A stretch of DNA of 64,000 bases from Solilutibacter silvestris (GCF_002895945.1 NZ_NPZB01000001.1:1317501-1381500), one strand, 5' to 3'. Positions 45,984-56,136 are shown, numbered from the stretch's first letter. Translations and numbers: made by a program. Notes: generated by a model not told the origin, from the sequence alone.

Positions 45984-47166
45984 TCACGCCCAGTTCGCGA
46001 CCGATGCGGGTGAAGGCATCGATGGCGCGATCAAGATGCTCGCGGGTATGCGCGGCACTCATCTGCGTGCGGATGCGCGCCTGTCCCTTCGGCACCACCG
46101 GGAAGAAGAAACCGATCGCGTAGATGCCTTCCTCCAGCAACCGTGCCGCGAATTTCTGCGCCAGCGGGGCGTCGTAAAGCATCACCGGCGCGATCGGATG
46201 CACGCCGGGCCGGATGTCGAAACCGCGCGCGGCCATCTGCTCGCGGAAGTACGCGGTGTTCGCGGCGAGGTGTTCGCGCAGCTCGCCAGCACTGGACAAC
46301 ATCTCGAAGGCCTTGATGCCGGCAGCAGCCACGTGTGGCGGCAGCGAGTTGGAGAACAGGTACGGGCGCGAGCGCTGGCGCAACAGTTCGATCACTTCCT
46401 TCTTCGCCGTGGTGAAACCGCCCAGCGCACCGCCCATCGCCTTGCCGAGCGTGCCGGTGAAGATGTCGATCTTGTCCATTACGCCTTTCACTTCGGCGGA
46501 ACCGCGACCGGTCTTGCCGAGGAAGCCGGTGGCGTGGCATTCGTCGATGTGGACGAGGGCGCCATACTTCTGCGCCAGTGCGGTGATTTCATCGAGCGGG
46601 GCGATGAAGCCGTCCATCGAGAACACGCCGTCGCTGGTGATCATGATGGTGCGCGCGCCGTCGGCCTTGGCCTGCTTCAGCTGCACCTCGAGATCGGCCA
46701 TGTCGCAGTTGGCGTAGCGATAGCGCTTGGCCTTGCACAGGCGCACGCCGTCGATGATCGACGCGTGGTTGAGCGCGTCGGAGATGATCGCGTCGTGTTC
46801 GTCCAGCAATGGTTCGAACAGGCCGCCATTGGCATCGAAGCAGGCGGCATAGAGGATGGTGTCCTCGGTGCCGAAGAAATCGGAGATGGTTTTCTCCAAC
46901 TGCTTGTGCAGGTCCTGGGTGCCGCAGATGAAGCGCACCGAGGCCATGCCGAAGCCGTGGCTGTCGAGCGCGTCCTTGGCGGCCTGGATGATGCCGGGAT
47001 GATCGGCGAGGCCGAGATAGTTGTTGGCGCAGAAGTTCAGCACCTTGCGGCCGTCTTCCAGCGTGATTTCCGCGGACTGCGGGCTGGCGATGATGCGTTC
47101 GCTCTTGAACAACCCGGCGTCGCGGATTTCATCGAGGGTGTGCGAATAACGTTCGGTCAGGGACAT
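45973..47166 (-). CDS. kbl: 2-amino-3-ketobutyrate CoA ligase (glycine C-acetyltransferase)
   Basis: The 397-residue PLP enzyme splits 2-amino-3-ketobutyrate with CoA into glycine and acetyl-CoA. Motifs include [15 protein letters not shown], the PLP-site [17 protein letters not shown] with the conserved Asp/His, and the Lys in [15 protein letters not shown]. The ATG at 47166 is 11 bases after the tdh stop, so tdh-kbl form the usual threonine-degradation operon. Confidence 0.97.
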   Translation of the reverse strand: MSLTERYSHTLDEIRDAGLFKSERIIASPQSAEITLEDGRKVLNFCANNYLGLADHPGIIQAAKDALDSHGFGMASVRFICGTQDLHKQLEKTISDFFGTEDTILYAACFDANGGLFEPLLDEHDAIISDALNHASIIDGVRLCKAKRYRYANCDMADLEVQLKQAKADGARTIMITSDGVFSMDGFIAPLDEITALAQKYGALVHIDECHATGFLGKTGRGSAEVKGVMDKIDIFTGTLGKAMGGALGGFTTAKKEVIELLRQRSRPYLFSNSLPPHVAAAGIKAFEMLSSAGELREHLAANTAYFREQMAARGFDIRPGVHPIAPVMLYDAPLAQKFAARLLEEGIYAIGFFFPVVPKGQARIRTQMSAAHTREHLDRAIDAFTRIGRELGVIKG

Positions 47167-47177
47167 GATGGGTTCCG

Positions 47178-48200
47178 TCAGTTCCAGCTCAATACAACCT
47201 TGCCCGACTTGCCGGATTCCATCAGGTCGAAACCCTTCTGGAATTCGTCGATCGGCAACTGATGCGTCAATGCCTTGCCCAGCGGGAAACCGCCGAGCAC
47301 GAGCTGCGTCATCTTGTACCAGGTCTCGTACATCTTGCGGCCGTAGATGCCGTGCAGGGTCAGGCCCTTGAAGATGACCTTGTCCCAGTCGATGCCGGTG
47401 CCGTTGGGCATGATGCCGAGCATCGCGATGCGGCCGCCGTGGTACATGCAATCGAGCATGTCGGAGAACGCGCGCGGGTTGCCGCTCATTTCCAGGCCGA
47501 CGTCGAAACCTTCCATGTGCAGGTCGGCCATCACCGATTTCAGCGGGGTGTTGATGACGTTGACCACGCGCGTCGCGCCCATGTCGGCGGCGAGCTTGAG
47601 GCGGTAATCGTTGACGTCGGTGACCACGACATTGCGCGCGCCGATGTGCTTGCAGATGCCGGCAGCGATCACGCCGATCGGGCCGGCGCCGGTGATCAGC
47701 ACGTCTTCGCCGACGACGTCGAATTCCAGCGCGCAGTGCGCAGCATTGCCGTAGGGATCGAAGAACGCGGCGAGTTCGCTCGGGATCTGGTCGGGGATCG
47801 GCCAAAGGTTGGTCGCCGGCATCACGATGTATTCGGCGAAGGCACCATTGCGATTGACGCCGATGCCGACGGTGTTCGGGCACAGGTGCTGGCGACCGGC
47901 GCGGCAGTTGCGGCAATGCCCGCAGACGATGTGGCCTTCGGCGCTGACGCGCTGGCCGATGTTGTAGCCCTGCACGCCGGGGCCGATTTCGGCGATGCGG
48001 CCGACGAATTCGTGGCCGATCACCAGTCCCGGCTTGATGGTGCGCTGGCTCCAGTCGTCCCACAGGTAGATGTGCAGGTCGGTGCCGCAGATCGCCGTTT
48101 TCTCGACCTTGATCAGCACTTCATTTGGGCCGGGCGACGGCACCGGCACCTCTTCCATCCAGATGCCCTTGGCGGCCTGGCGTTTCACCAGGGCTTTCAT
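47178..48200 (-). CDS. tdh: L-threonine 3-dehydrogenase
   Basis: The 340-residue NAD-dependent zinc dehydrogenase oxidises threonine to 2-amino-3-ketobutyrate. The catalytic zinc site is seen in [11 protein letters not shown] and GHEFVGRI, the structural zinc site in [15 protein letters not shown], and the NAD fold in [13 protein letters not shown]. Homologues start MKALVKRQ, so the ATG at 48200 is used; another in-frame ATG lies 5 codons upstream (48215). It is the first gene of the tdh-kbl operon and is divergent from the S46 peptidase. Confidence 0.96.
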   Translation of the reverse strand: MKALVKRQAAKGIWMEEVPVPSPGPNEVLIKVEKTAICGTDLHIYLWDDWSQRTIKPGLVIGHEFVGRIAEIGPGVQGYNIGQRVSAEGHIVCGHCRNCRAGRQHLCPNTVGIGVNRNGAFAEYIVMPATNLWPIPDQIPSELAAFFDPYGNAAHCALEFDVVGEDVLITGAGPIGVIAAGICKHIGARNVVVTDVNDYRLKLAADMGATRVVNVINTPLKSVMADLHMEGFDVGLEMSGNPRAFSDMLDCMYHGGRIAMLGIMPNGTGIDWDKVIFKGLTLHGIYGRKMYETWYKMTQLVLGGFPLGKALTHQLPIDEFQKGFDLMESGKSGKVVLSWN

Positions 48201-48316
48201 GGTCGATTGGGTCATGACAGTGCTGCGCTGCGGAAGATGCGGCATTTTACCGCCGGACGCCGCTCAGGTTCGAAATGGTCTAATGCAGGGACGTTTCGAT
48301 TTTCCGGAGAGATGCG

Positions 48317-50476
48317 ATGCGCAAGACGCTGGTGGCTGCCGTTGCGGCAGTGATCGTTGGCATTCCTGTGGCGCAGGCGGGCGAGGGGATGTGGACGCCG
48401 CAGCAGTTGCCGGAGATTTCGCGGGCATTGAAGGATGCCGGGCTCAAGCTCGATCCCAATCAATTGGCCGATCTCACCGGCGATCCGCTGGGTGCGGTGG
48501 TGTCGCTGGGTGGTTGCACCGCCAGTTTCGTCTCGCCGCAGGGCTTGGTCGCGACCAACCATCACTGCGCGTACGGCGCGATCCAGCTCAATTCCAGCGC
48601 GAAGTCGAACCTGATGGCGACCGGCTTCAACGCGAAAACGATGGCCGATGAAGTGAGCGCGGGTCCGGCGCAGCGCATTTATGCACTGGAACGTATCGAT
48701 GACGTGACGTCGCAGGTACGCGCGGCCATCACCGCCGCGAAAACGCCGATCGAGCGCACGCGCGCGGTGGAAACGCTGGAAAAGCAGCTGCTCTCTGTCT
48801 GCGAAACCGGTGGCGGCTATCGCTGTCGTCTCTACAGCTTCATGGGCGGAAATACCTATCGCCTGTTCAAGTATCTGGAAATCCGGGACGTGCGCCTGGT
48901 CTATGCGCCGCCGTCATCGATCGGCAATTTCGGTGGCGAGGTCGACAACTGGATGTGGCCGCGCCACGCCGGCGATTTTTCCTTCCTGCGTGCCTATGTC
49001 GGCAAGGATGGCAAACCGGCGGCGTACAGCAAGGACAATGTGCCGTATCGCCCCAAGCATTGGCTGAAGATCGCCGATCAACCGTTGCTAGCCGGCGATT
49101 TCGTGATGGTGGCGGGCTATCCGGGCACGACCAGCCGCTATGCCTTGGTGGATGAGTTCCAGAACACACAGGATTGGCTGTATCCGACCATCAGCCGCAC
49201 CTACAAGGAACTGGTGGCGATGGTGCAGGCGACCGGCGCGAAGAATCCCGATGTCGCGGTGAAGTACGCCAGCACCATGCGCGGCTGGGAAAACACCCTG
49301 AAGAATTTCGATGGGCAACTGGAAGGGTTCCGCCGCACCAATGCGTTGGCGACCAAGCAGGCGGAAGAATCCGCGGTGCTGGCATGGCTGAAGAAGCAAC
49401 GTCGATCGGGCGAAGCGGCGCTGGCGGCGTACAACACCATCGAAACGTTGAACGTGCAGTCGGCGAAGACCCGCGAACGTGACCTGACGCTACCGCAGGT
49501 CGGTGGGACGTTGGGCAGCACCGCGGTGCAGTTGTATCGCCTGTCGATCGAGCGCGCCAAGCCCGATGCACAGCGCGAAGCCGGCTATCAGCAGCGCGAT
49601 GTCGCCGGGATCGAGGCGATGCTCAAGCAGATGGATCGCCGCTACGACGCCGGCATGGACAGCCAGTTGCAGGCGTACTGGCTGAATCGCTACGCGCGCT
49701 TGCCTGCCGACCAGCATGTCGACGCGTTGGACGGCTGGATCGCCGGCAGCGATGCCAAGGCCATCGCTGATGCCGTCGCGCGCATGCACAAGAGTGCGCT
49801 GGGCAAGGACGCCGAGCGCATGAAATGGCTCAGTGCCGATCGTGCCGCGTTCGAGGCGAGCAATGATCCGGCGATCAAGTACGCGGTGGCAGTGATGCCG
49901 ACGCTGCTGAAGCTGGAGGAAGCGCGCAAGACCCGTGCCGGCGAATTGCTGGCGGCGCGACCGGTGTATCTGAAGGCGCTGGCCGATTACCGCAAGGCGC
50001 ATGGCAAGGCGGTGTATCCGGATGCCAATTCCTCGTTGCGCATCACCTTCGGCAAGGTGACCGGATACACCAAGCTGGATGGCAGCAAGCAGGCGCCGTT
50101 CACGGTGGTCGAGGAGATCGTGGCGAAGACCACCGGCAAGGAGCCGTTCGACACGCCGAAGGCGGTGCTCGATGCGATCAAGGCCAAGCGCTATGCCGGA
50201 TTGATCGATCCGAAGCTCGGCAGCGTGCCAGTCGATTTCCTCTCCGATCTCGATATCACCGGCGGCAATTCGGGGTCGCCGGTGCTGGATGCGCACGGCA
50301 AGCTGGTGGGCCTGGCGTTCGACGGGAATTGGGAATCGGTGGCGTCGAACTGGGTGTTCGATCCAGTGATGACGCGGATGATCGCGATGGATCAGCGTTA
50401 CATGCGCTGGGTGATGACCGTGGTCGATCCGGCGCCGCAGCTGTTGCAGGAAATGGGCGTTCCGGCGGGGAAGTGA
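48317..50476 (+). CDS. S46-family dipeptidyl-peptidase (DPP7-like)
   Basis: The 719-residue secreted serine peptidase begins with a signal peptide (LVAAVAAVIVGIPVAQA). The N-terminal His site is ATNHHCAYGAIQ (His83 probable), the nucleophile Ser652 is in TGGNSGSPVLD, and the middle of the protein is the helical S46 insertion. The residue 18 after the Ser is Gly670 (FDGNWE); in the family the same offset separates DPP7 (Gly, hydrophobic P1) from DPP11 (Arg, acidic P1), so DPP7-like specificity is inferred. GGAGAG precedes the ATG. Found in Bacteroidetes and Xanthomonadales that live on peptides. Confidence 0.92.
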   Translation: MRKTLVAAVAAVIVGIPVAQAGEGMWTPQQLPEISRALKDAGLKLDPNQLADLTGDPLGAVVSLGGCTASFVSPQGLVATNHHCAYGAIQLNSSAKSNLMATGFNAKTMADEVSAGPAQRIYALERIDDVTSQVRAAITAAKTPIERTRAVETLEKQLLSVCETGGGYRCRLYSFMGGNTYRLFKYLEIRDVRLVYAPPSSIGNFGGEVDNWMWPRHAGDFSFLRAYVGKDGKPAAYSKDNVPYRPKHWLKIADQPLLAGDFVMVAGYPGTTSRYALVDEFQNTQDWLYPTISRTYKELVAMVQATGAKNPDVAVKYASTMRGWENTLKNFDGQLEGFRRTNALATKQAEESAVLAWLKKQRRSGEAALAAYNTIETLNVQSAKTRERDLTLPQVGGTLGSTAVQLYRLSIERAKPDAQREAGYQQRDVAGIEAMLKQMDRRYDAGMDSQLQAYWLNRYARLPADQHVDALDGWIAGSDAKAIADAVARMHKSALGKDAERMKWLSADRAAFEASNDPAIKYAVAVMPTLLKLEEARKTRAGELLAARPVYLKALADYRKAHGKAVYPDANSSLRITFGKVTGYTKLDGSKQAPFTVVEEIVAKTTGKEPFDTPKAVLDAIKAKRYAGLIDPKLGSVPVDFLSDLDITGGNSGSPVLDAHGKLVGLAFDGNWESVASNWVFDPVMTRMIAMDQRYMRWVMTVVDPAPQLLQEMGVPAGK

Positions 50477-50541
50477 CCCCGCGCGCGGAGCACCGGCTAT
50501 CAAGGCACGCGCTGGCTGGCGTGGCCGGTCAGACCCACTGC

Positions 50542-50573
50542 GCGGGACGCCGTGAATCCGTCCATGGAGGCTC
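50542..50573 (-). repeat. Intergenic repeat, copy 1
   Basis: Read on the minus strand this is GAGCCTCCATGGACGGATTCACGGCGTC and onward. A diverged copy lies in opposite orientation at 50816-50843. It is in the gene-poor gap 50477-50941, where I see no convincing coding sequence. Such GAGCCT-CATGGA-GATTCACGG blocks look like dispersed intergenic repeats of Xanthomonadales. Confidence 0.55.
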
Positions 50574-50793
50574 GACTCGGCCCGCTGCGCGGGACCGGCC
50601 ACTCGCTTGCGCTCGTGGCGTTCGGAATGGCCACGCGGCATGCCGCGTAAGCGGCGCTCCCTCACCCATGCCTCGTATGCCCGCGCATTGGGCAGACCGC
50701 CCACTTGCCGCGCGCGTGTTGTGACTTCATCGCAGCGACGAAACGCTGCCCGCCCGGCAGCGCCTGCGCGGTGGGTCCCCATGGCCGACCATT

Positions 50794-50813
50794 CCGCCGC
50801 ATGGATGCGGCGG
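50794..50813. repeat. Perfect 9-bp hairpin
   Basis: CCGCCGCAT-GG-ATGCGGCGG lies directly in front of repeat copy 2. It lacks a T-tract, so it is not an ordinary terminator. Confidence 0.6.
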
Positions 50814-50815
50814 CT

Positions 50816-50843
50816 GAGCCTACATGGATGTATTCACGGTCGC
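50816..50843 (+). repeat. Intergenic repeat, copy 2
   Basis: GAGCCTACATGGATGTATTCACGG and the bases after it match copy 1 (50542-50573, inverted) in most positions. Together the copies could pair over about 270 bases. Confidence 0.55.
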
Positions 50844-50941
50844 GGTCATAGGAACGCCCAAGCGGGCGCACGCCGGGTGCGAGAAAGCCGATCCCTTGCG
50901 CCGTTCGGGATAACAGCGTACTCAACCAGCGCGTGCACGCT

Positions 50942-51331
50942 CTATAGACCGTAATCCAGATCGTAGAAATGCACGCCACCCTCGACGCGAATTTTCATGC
51001 TGCCGCGGATGCCTTCGAGCTCGCCACTGCCCGAACTTGGCACGATGGTGACGTCAAGCGAAATATCGCCGCCATCCATGATCCCGCGATGGCAGGTCAT
51101 GAAGCTGCCGGCGCGACCATCCAGCGTTCCGGCGATGCGCTCGATCGCCACGTAGGCGGCGGAACCGCTGGCGGGATTGCCCGCTGAAATCATCTGCACC
51201 ACGCTGGTGGCCGCCAACGACCCGCTGAATTGCTTGTCGAAACGGAAACTGCCGGTCTGCGCGCCATCGCCGAGGTCAAGCCCCGGTTCCTGTTTCATCT
51301 GCAGGGTGAAGGATCCGGTGGCGATCGGCAT
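50942..51331 (-). CDS. DUF3224-type protein
   Basis: The 129-residue protein is a small beta-barrel-like DUF3224 member: GSFTLQMKQEPGLDLGDGAQTGSFRFDKQFSGSLAATSVVQMISAG and IERIAGTLDGRAGSFMTCHRGIMDGG are its pattern. Function unknown; possible ligand-binding stress protein. GGAAG stands before the ATG and a TATAGT hexamer lies about 35 bases upstream. It is divergent from folC. Confidence 0.85.
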   Translation of the reverse strand: MPIATGSFTLQMKQEPGLDLGDGAQTGSFRFDKQFSGSLAATSVVQMISAGNPASGSAAYVAIERIAGTLDGRAGSFMTCHRGIMDGGDISLDVTIVPSSGSGELEGIRGSMKIRVEGGVHFYDLDYGL

Positions 51332-51397
51332 GGCCAGCTTCCGCGTGATGGGGAATGCGGACTATAGCGGCGGTTCGCCGCTGGCTGCCATCGCGTC

Positions 51398-51409
51398 GAT
51401 AATGTGCGC
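51398..51409 (+). promoter_or_regulatory. -10 element of a probable leaderless folC transcript
   Basis: GATAAT is followed by 6 bases (GTGCGC) and the folC ATG. The layout is identical to map, and no ribosome-binding site is visible. Confidence 0.5.
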
Positions 51410-52696
51410 ATGAGCGATTCCCTGCAGCACTGGTTGGTGCGACTCCAGCGCCAGCATCCCACCGCCATCGAACTCGGACTGGAACGCGTGCGCGAAGTCG
51501 CCGTGCGCATGCAGTTGCCGAAACCGGCGCCGTGCGTGATCACCGTCGGCGGCACCAATGGCAAGGGCTCGACCGTCGCCTTCATCGAAGCGATCGCGCG
51601 TGCGACCGGATTGCGCGTGGGCGCGTATACCTCGCCGCACATCCTGCGCTACAACGAGCGCGTGCGCATCGATGGCGTGGATGCCGGCGATGCCGAACTG
51701 GTCGCCGCGTTCGAAGCGATCGAGGCCGCGCGCGGTGACATCTCGCTGACCTATTTCGAAGCGGGCACGCTGGCGGCACTGTGGCTGTTCGCGCGGGCGA
51801 AGCTCGATCTCGCCATCCTCGAAGTCGGCCTCGGCGGGCGGCTGGACGCGGTGAACATCGTCGATGCCGACGTCGCCGTGATCACCACCGTCGATCTCGA
51901 TCACATGGACTGGTTGGGCGAAGATCGCGAGGACATCGGCACCGAGAAGGCCGGCATCGCGCGGGCATGGAAACCGCTGATCTTGGGCGATGATGATCCG
52001 CCGGCCAGCGTGTTGCGGCGTGCCTACGCCATCGGTGCATCGTCATTGCGGATCGGCTGCGATTTCTTCAAGGAACATATCGATGCCGATGCATGGCGCT
52101 GGCGCGAGCCGGGATTGACCCTGGAGTTGCCGATGCCGGTGCTCCCCGCACCCGTGCAACTGCGCAATGCTGCGGTAGCAATCGCCGCGTTGCGCGCATC
52201 CGGACTCGACATTCCAGACACCGCGTGGGCGCTAGGAATCGCAACGGCGCATGTCCAGGGTCGCTTGCAACGGCTTGAACGCGACGGCGTCGAGGTCTGG
52301 CTGGACGTCGGTCACAACCCGCAGGCCGCGCGCGCGTTGGCCGAATGGCTGCAAGGTCAACCGAAACAGGGTCGCACCCACGCGATTTACGCCGCACTGG
52401 CCGACAAGGATGCCGCGGGCGTCACCGCACCACTCGCCGCGCACGTCGATGACTGGCATCTGGCCGGGTTGGACGTCGAGGGGCGTGCGCAGAGCGCCGA
52501 GGCGCTATCGACGCGCGTGAACTTGCCCGGGGCTACGCTGCACGGCGATGTCGGGGATGCACTGCGGCAGGTCCGGGGCAGCGCCAAAGCGGGCGATCGG
52601 GTGCTGGTGTTCGGCTCCTTCCACACCGTCGAGGCGGCGTTGCGATCCCTGCGTTCAGCGCAGCGGGGGGAAGTGGGTGCTCGCGCACCGCTATAA
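51410..52696 (+). CDS. folC: Folylpolyglutamate/dihydrofolate synthase
   Basis: The 428-residue bifunctional enzyme adds glutamate to dihydropteroate and to tetrahydrofolates. The ATP loop is VGGTNGKGSTVAF, followed by YTSPHILRYNERVRI and LEVGLGGRLDAVNIV; the C-terminal domain has EVWLDVGHNPQAARALA. The ATG at 51410 (MSDSLQHW) is chosen over a GTG two codons upstream. dedD and purF follow on the same strand, the conserved folC-dedD-(cvpA)-purF group. Confidence 0.96.
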   Translation: MSDSLQHWLVRLQRQHPTAIELGLERVREVAVRMQLPKPAPCVITVGGTNGKGSTVAFIEAIARATGLRVGAYTSPHILRYNERVRIDGVDAGDAELVAAFEAIEAARGDISLTYFEAGTLAALWLFARAKLDLAILEVGLGGRLDAVNIVDADVAVITTVDLDHMDWLGEDREDIGTEKAGIARAWKPLILGDDDPPASVLRRAYAIGASSLRIGCDFFKEHIDADAWRWREPGLTLELPMPVLPAPVQLRNAAVAIAALRASGLDIPDTAWALGIATAHVQGRLQRLERDGVEVWLDVGHNPQAARALAEWLQGQPKQGRTHAIYAALADKDAAGVTAPLAAHVDDWHLAGLDVEGRAQSAEALSTRVNLPGATLHGDVGDALRQVRGSAKAGDRVLVFGSFHTVEAALRSLRSAQRGEVGARAPL

Positions 52697-52729
52697 TCGC
52701 CACAAACTTGCTGCGAGCCCGCGCGCCGA

Positions 52730-53839
52730 ATGGATCGTCCAGTGAAACAGCGCCTCTGGGGCGCCGCCGTGTTGATCGCGTTGGCGGTCATTTTCCTGCC
52801 CATGCTGGTCAAGGGACCGGCGCCCGATAGCGGCGTGTCCGATGTGCCGCTGGACTCGCCCAAGGCGCCCGACGCCACGGTCAAGACCCAGGAACTGCCG
52901 CTGGACGTGCCAGGTGCCGTGGGCAAGGCCGGAGCGACTGGAATGCCCGCAGCGCAGGCCGACCCTGCGATCCAAGCCACTGCGGCCGCCGCGAATGCTC
53001 CGGTTGCGGCCGCGACGCCTGCGGCGAATTACAGCAAACCTTCCCCGGCCATGGCCGCCGGCGATTACGCCGTCAACTTCGGCAGCTATGGCAGCAGCGC
53101 CGACGCCGATCGCGTGGTCCAGGCGCTGACCGGCATCCAGCTGCATGGCTACAGCGAGAAGGTTTCGGTGGGTGGGCGCGATGCCTGGCGCGTGCGCGTC
53201 GGACCGTTCCCGACCCGCGAGGCTGCCGAGATCGCGCGCGTGCGCGCCGGGCAGCTCAACGCGCCGGTGAAGGCGCAGGTGATCGCGCTGGATGCGGGTG
53301 CAGCGACAACGCCGGTTCCTGCAGCGCCGGTTTCGACCTCCCCTGCAGCTGCTGCTTCGCATCCCGTTGCGGACGGCAAGCCGATTGAATCTCAGCCGCG
53401 TGTCCCCACATCAGCTGAGACGAAACCGAAAGCAACGACCCAGCCCAAGCCGGAAAAAGCGGTGGCAGCGAAGCCGACCAAGCCGCAGCCGACGGAACCA
53501 GCGACGGAGGATGCAGCGCAGCCCGCCGCGGCGAAACAGGATCAACCAACACACGATCAACCGAAGCCCGAGCCCAAGCCTGCCGACAAGCCAGCTGCTT
53601 CCGGAACGGGTTTTGCGGTGCAGCTCGGCGCGTTCGCCAATGCTGCCGACGCCACCGCGCTGCGCGACAAGGCGCGTGCCGCCGGATTCAGCGCCACCAC
53701 GGACACGGTCAATACCGACAAGGGCGTGTTGACGCGCGTGCGCCTCGGGCCGGTGGTCGGTCGCGATGCGGCGGAATCGCTGAAGGCACGAGCGCAAGCC
53801 AAACTGGGCGTGGGCGGCATCATCCGACCCAGCCCCTGA
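52730..53839 (+). CDS. dedD: DedD-like protein with two SPOR domains
   Basis: The 369-residue protein has a short cytoplasmic start, one TM segment (LWGAAVLIALAVIFLPML), a long Pro/Ala/Lys-rich linker and two SPOR domains, at residues ~105-185 (YAVNFGSYGSSADADRVVQAL) and ~293-365 (FAVQLGAFANAADATALRDKA). SPOR domains bind denuded septal peptidoglycan during division. E. coli DedD has one. A perfect TATAAT lies at 52692-52697, 26 bases before the mRNA would reach the ATG. Next is purF after only 12 bases. Confidence 0.9.
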   Translation: MDRPVKQRLWGAAVLIALAVIFLPMLVKGPAPDSGVSDVPLDSPKAPDATVKTQELPLDVPGAVGKAGATGMPAAQADPAIQATAAAANAPVAAATPAANYSKPSPAMAAGDYAVNFGSYGSSADADRVVQALTGIQLHGYSEKVSVGGRDAWRVRVGPFPTREAAEIARVRAGQLNAPVKAQVIALDAGAATTPVPAAPVSTSPAAAASHPVADGKPIESQPRVPTSAETKPKATTQPKPEKAVAAKPTKPQPTEPATEDAAQPAAAKQDQPTHDQPKPEPKPADKPAASGTGFAVQLGAFANAADATALRDKARAAGFSATTDTVNTDKGVLTRVRLGPVVGRDAAESLKARAQAKLGVGGIIRPSP

Positions 53840-53851
53840 GGACAGACAACG

Positions 53852-55318
53852 ATGTGCGGAATCATGGGCATCGTCGGGACGCAGGACGTCGCGGCGCAAC
53901 TGTATGACGGACTCACGGTGCTGCAGCATCGCGGGCAGGATGCGGCCGGCATCGCCACCAGCAACGGCAATGTCTTGCGCGTCAACAAGGGCAAGGGCCT
54001 GGTCAGCGACGTCTTCGATGCAGCATCGATGGCGCAGTTGCACGGCAGCATGGGCATCGCCCATTGCCGTTATCCCACCGCCGGCAGCGATGGCAGCGAC
54101 GAGGCGCAACCGTTCTATGTCAACGCGCCTTACGGCATCGCGCTGGCGCACAACGGCAACCTGATCAATACCGAAGCCTTGCGTCGCGAAGTGATCGAAC
54201 AGGATCGCCGCGGACTCAACACCACGTCCGACTCGGAAGTGCTGCTCAACGTCTTCGCGCACGAGCTCGACGCGCAACACGGGCTGTCGCCGGACGCAGT
54301 CTTCCGCGCGGTCGAAGGCGTGATGCGGCGGGCCAAGGGCGGTTACGCCGTGGTTTGCATGGTGATGGAGCTGGGCCTGGTCGCCTTCCGCGATCCCAAT
54401 GCAATTCGCCCGCTGGTGCTCGGCAAGCGCGAGACGGCGACCGGCACCGAGTATGCGGTGGCATCGGAATCGGTGGCGCTGGATCTCGCCGGGTTCGAGC
54501 GCGTGCGCGATCTCGCCGCGGGCGAAGTGGTGGTGATCACCCATGACGGGCAACTGCACGCGCGCGTCGTCGCGCAGAACGTGCTGGCGCGCCCCTGCGT
54601 GTTCGAATACGTCTATCTGGCCCGTCCCGATTCGATGATGGACAACATCTCGGTGCACAAGGCGCGCATGCGCATGGGCGTGGCGCTGGGCGAGAAGATC
54701 CTGCGCGAGCGGCCCGACCATGACATCGACGTGGTGATCCCGATTCCCGATACCAGTCGCGACGCCGCGCTGGAAATCGCCCACGTGCTCGGCGTGAAGT
54801 ACCGCGAAGGCTTCATCAAGAACCGCTACGTCGGCCGCACCTTCATGATGCCGGGGCAGGGCGAACGCAAGAAGTCGGTGCGTCGCAAGCTCAATCCGAT
54901 CCCTCTGGAATTCCGTGATCGCGTGGTGCTGCTGGTCGACGATTCGATCGTGCGTGGCACTACCTCGCAGCAGATTGTGCAGATGGCGCGCGATGCCGGC
55001 GCCAGGAAGGTCTATCTCGCTTCGGCGGCCCCGCCGGTGCGCTACGCCAACATCTACGGCATCGACATGCCGAATCCGGAAGAACTGATCGCGCACGGAC
55101 GCAGCGAGAAGGAAATCGAGGAACTGATCGGCTGCGACTGGTTGATCTACCAGGATCTCGCCGATCTCGAAGCGGCGGTCGCCGGCCCGAAGAACCCCGG
55201 CATGCATTTCGATACCTCGTGCTTCAGCGGCGAATACGTCACCGGTGTCGCCGATGGCTATTTCGAGGCGTTGCAGGAACACCGTTCCGACGAGGCCAAG
55301 GCCAAGCGCCGGGCCTGA
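53852..55318 (+). CDS. purF: Amidophosphoribosyltransferase
   Basis: The 488-residue first enzyme of purine synthesis transfers ammonia from glutamine to PRPP. The Ntn glutaminase starts with Cys2 (MCGIMGIVG) and has [11 protein letters not shown] and AHNGNL; the PRTase domain has [19 protein letters not shown], the PRPP loop. No propeptide precedes Cys2. cvpA, which normally separates it from dedD, is absent. Confidence 0.97.
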   Translation: MCGIMGIVGTQDVAAQLYDGLTVLQHRGQDAAGIATSNGNVLRVNKGKGLVSDVFDAASMAQLHGSMGIAHCRYPTAGSDGSDEAQPFYVNAPYGIALAHNGNLINTEALRREVIEQDRRGLNTTSDSEVLLNVFAHELDAQHGLSPDAVFRAVEGVMRRAKGGYAVVCMVMELGLVAFRDPNAIRPLVLGKRETATGTEYAVASESVALDLAGFERVRDLAAGEVVVITHDGQLHARVVAQNVLARPCVFEYVYLARPDSMMDNISVHKARMRMGVALGEKILRERPDHDIDVVIPIPDTSRDAALEIAHVLGVKYREGFIKNRYVGRTFMMPGQGERKKSVRRKLNPIPLEFRDRVVLLVDDSIVRGTTSQQIVQMARDAGARKVYLASAAPPVRYANIYGIDMPNPEELIAHGRSEKEIEELIGCDWLIYQDLADLEAAVAGPKNPGMHFDTSCFSGEYVTGVADGYFEALQEHRSDEAKAKRRA

Positions 55319-55327
55319 CGGCGCGCG

Positions 55328-56131
55328 ATGAGCGATCTCCACGCTGCGGCGAAGGCAGTCCTCGACTGCGGCGATATCGAAGGCAAGCCGCGCGTCGCGC
55401 GCGCGATGGCGGCGGCGTTTGTGCGGGGTGAACTCGCGGCGAGCGATACATCTCCGCCACCCGAAGCGATCGCGATGCCGGGACGCCCGCGCACACCGAA
55501 ACTCGTGCATCCGCGCGAATTGCCGCGACGCGGCTTCGGTTCAACGGAAGGACGCGCGGCCTTCATCCATGCCGTCGCCCACATCGAATTCAACGCCATC
55601 GATCTCGCCTGCGACGCGATCTATCGTTTCCGCGACATGCCGGCGGACTACTACACCGATTGGGCGATGGTCGCCGCCGACGAGGCGCGCCACTTCATGA
55701 TGCTGCGCGAGCGCCTGCGCGCGTTCGGCCACGACTATGGCGACTTCGATGCCCACAATGGGCTATGGGAGATGGCGGAAAAAACCGCGCACGACGGCCT
55801 CGCGCGGATGGCGCTGGTGCCGCGCGTGCTGGAAGCGCGTGGGCTCGACGTGACCCCGGGGATGATCGTGAAGTTGCGTGCGCTGGGTGACGATGCAACC
55901 GTCGGCATCCTTGAAATCATCCTGCGCGAAGAGATCGCGCATGTCGCGGCGGGATCGCGCTGGTATCGCTGGCACTGCGAACGTGCGGGCGTCGAACCGC
56001 GAATGCGTTTCCGCGAATTGTTGAAGGCGTACGCCAGCGGCGTATTGCGCAAGCCATTCAACATCGAGGCGCGGGCGCAGGCCGGCTTCGATCCGGAAGA
56101 ACTGGAAAGCCTGCTGGCGGAATCGGACTGA
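55328..56131 (+). CDS. DUF455 ferritin-like protein
   Basis: The 267-residue protein belongs to DUF455. The four-helix metal ligands are visible: HAVAHIEFNAIDLACDAIYRF, AADEARHFMMLRERL (Glu-x-x-His) and LREEIAHVAAGSRWY (Glu-x-x-His). Relatives such as MiaE-type ferritin-like proteins bind two irons and oxidise substrates; the substrate here is unknown. It starts 9 bases after purF and is convergent with lpxH. Confidence 0.88.
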   Translation: MSDLHAAAKAVLDCGDIEGKPRVARAMAAAFVRGELAASDTSPPPEAIAMPGRPRTPKLVHPRELPRRGFGSTEGRAAFIHAVAHIEFNAIDLACDAIYRFRDMPADYYTDWAMVAADEARHFMMLRERLRAFGHDYGDFDAHNGLWEMAEKTAHDGLARMALVPRVLEARGLDVTPGMIVKLRALGDDATVGILEIILREEIAHVAAGSRWYRWHCERAGVEPRMRFRELLKAYASGVLRKPFNIEARAQAGFDPEELESLLAESD

Positions 56132-56136
56132 CGCGA

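Noticed and set aside
49490-50782. Minus-strand frame covering the S46 gene end and the repeat block
   Set aside because: Runs through the S46 gene and the dispersed repeats, with no protein-like features.
53411-55510. 699-residue minus-strand frame opposite dedD and purF
   Set aside because: Covers two clear genes on the plus strand; composition is His/Arg/Asp-rich as expected for a shadow.
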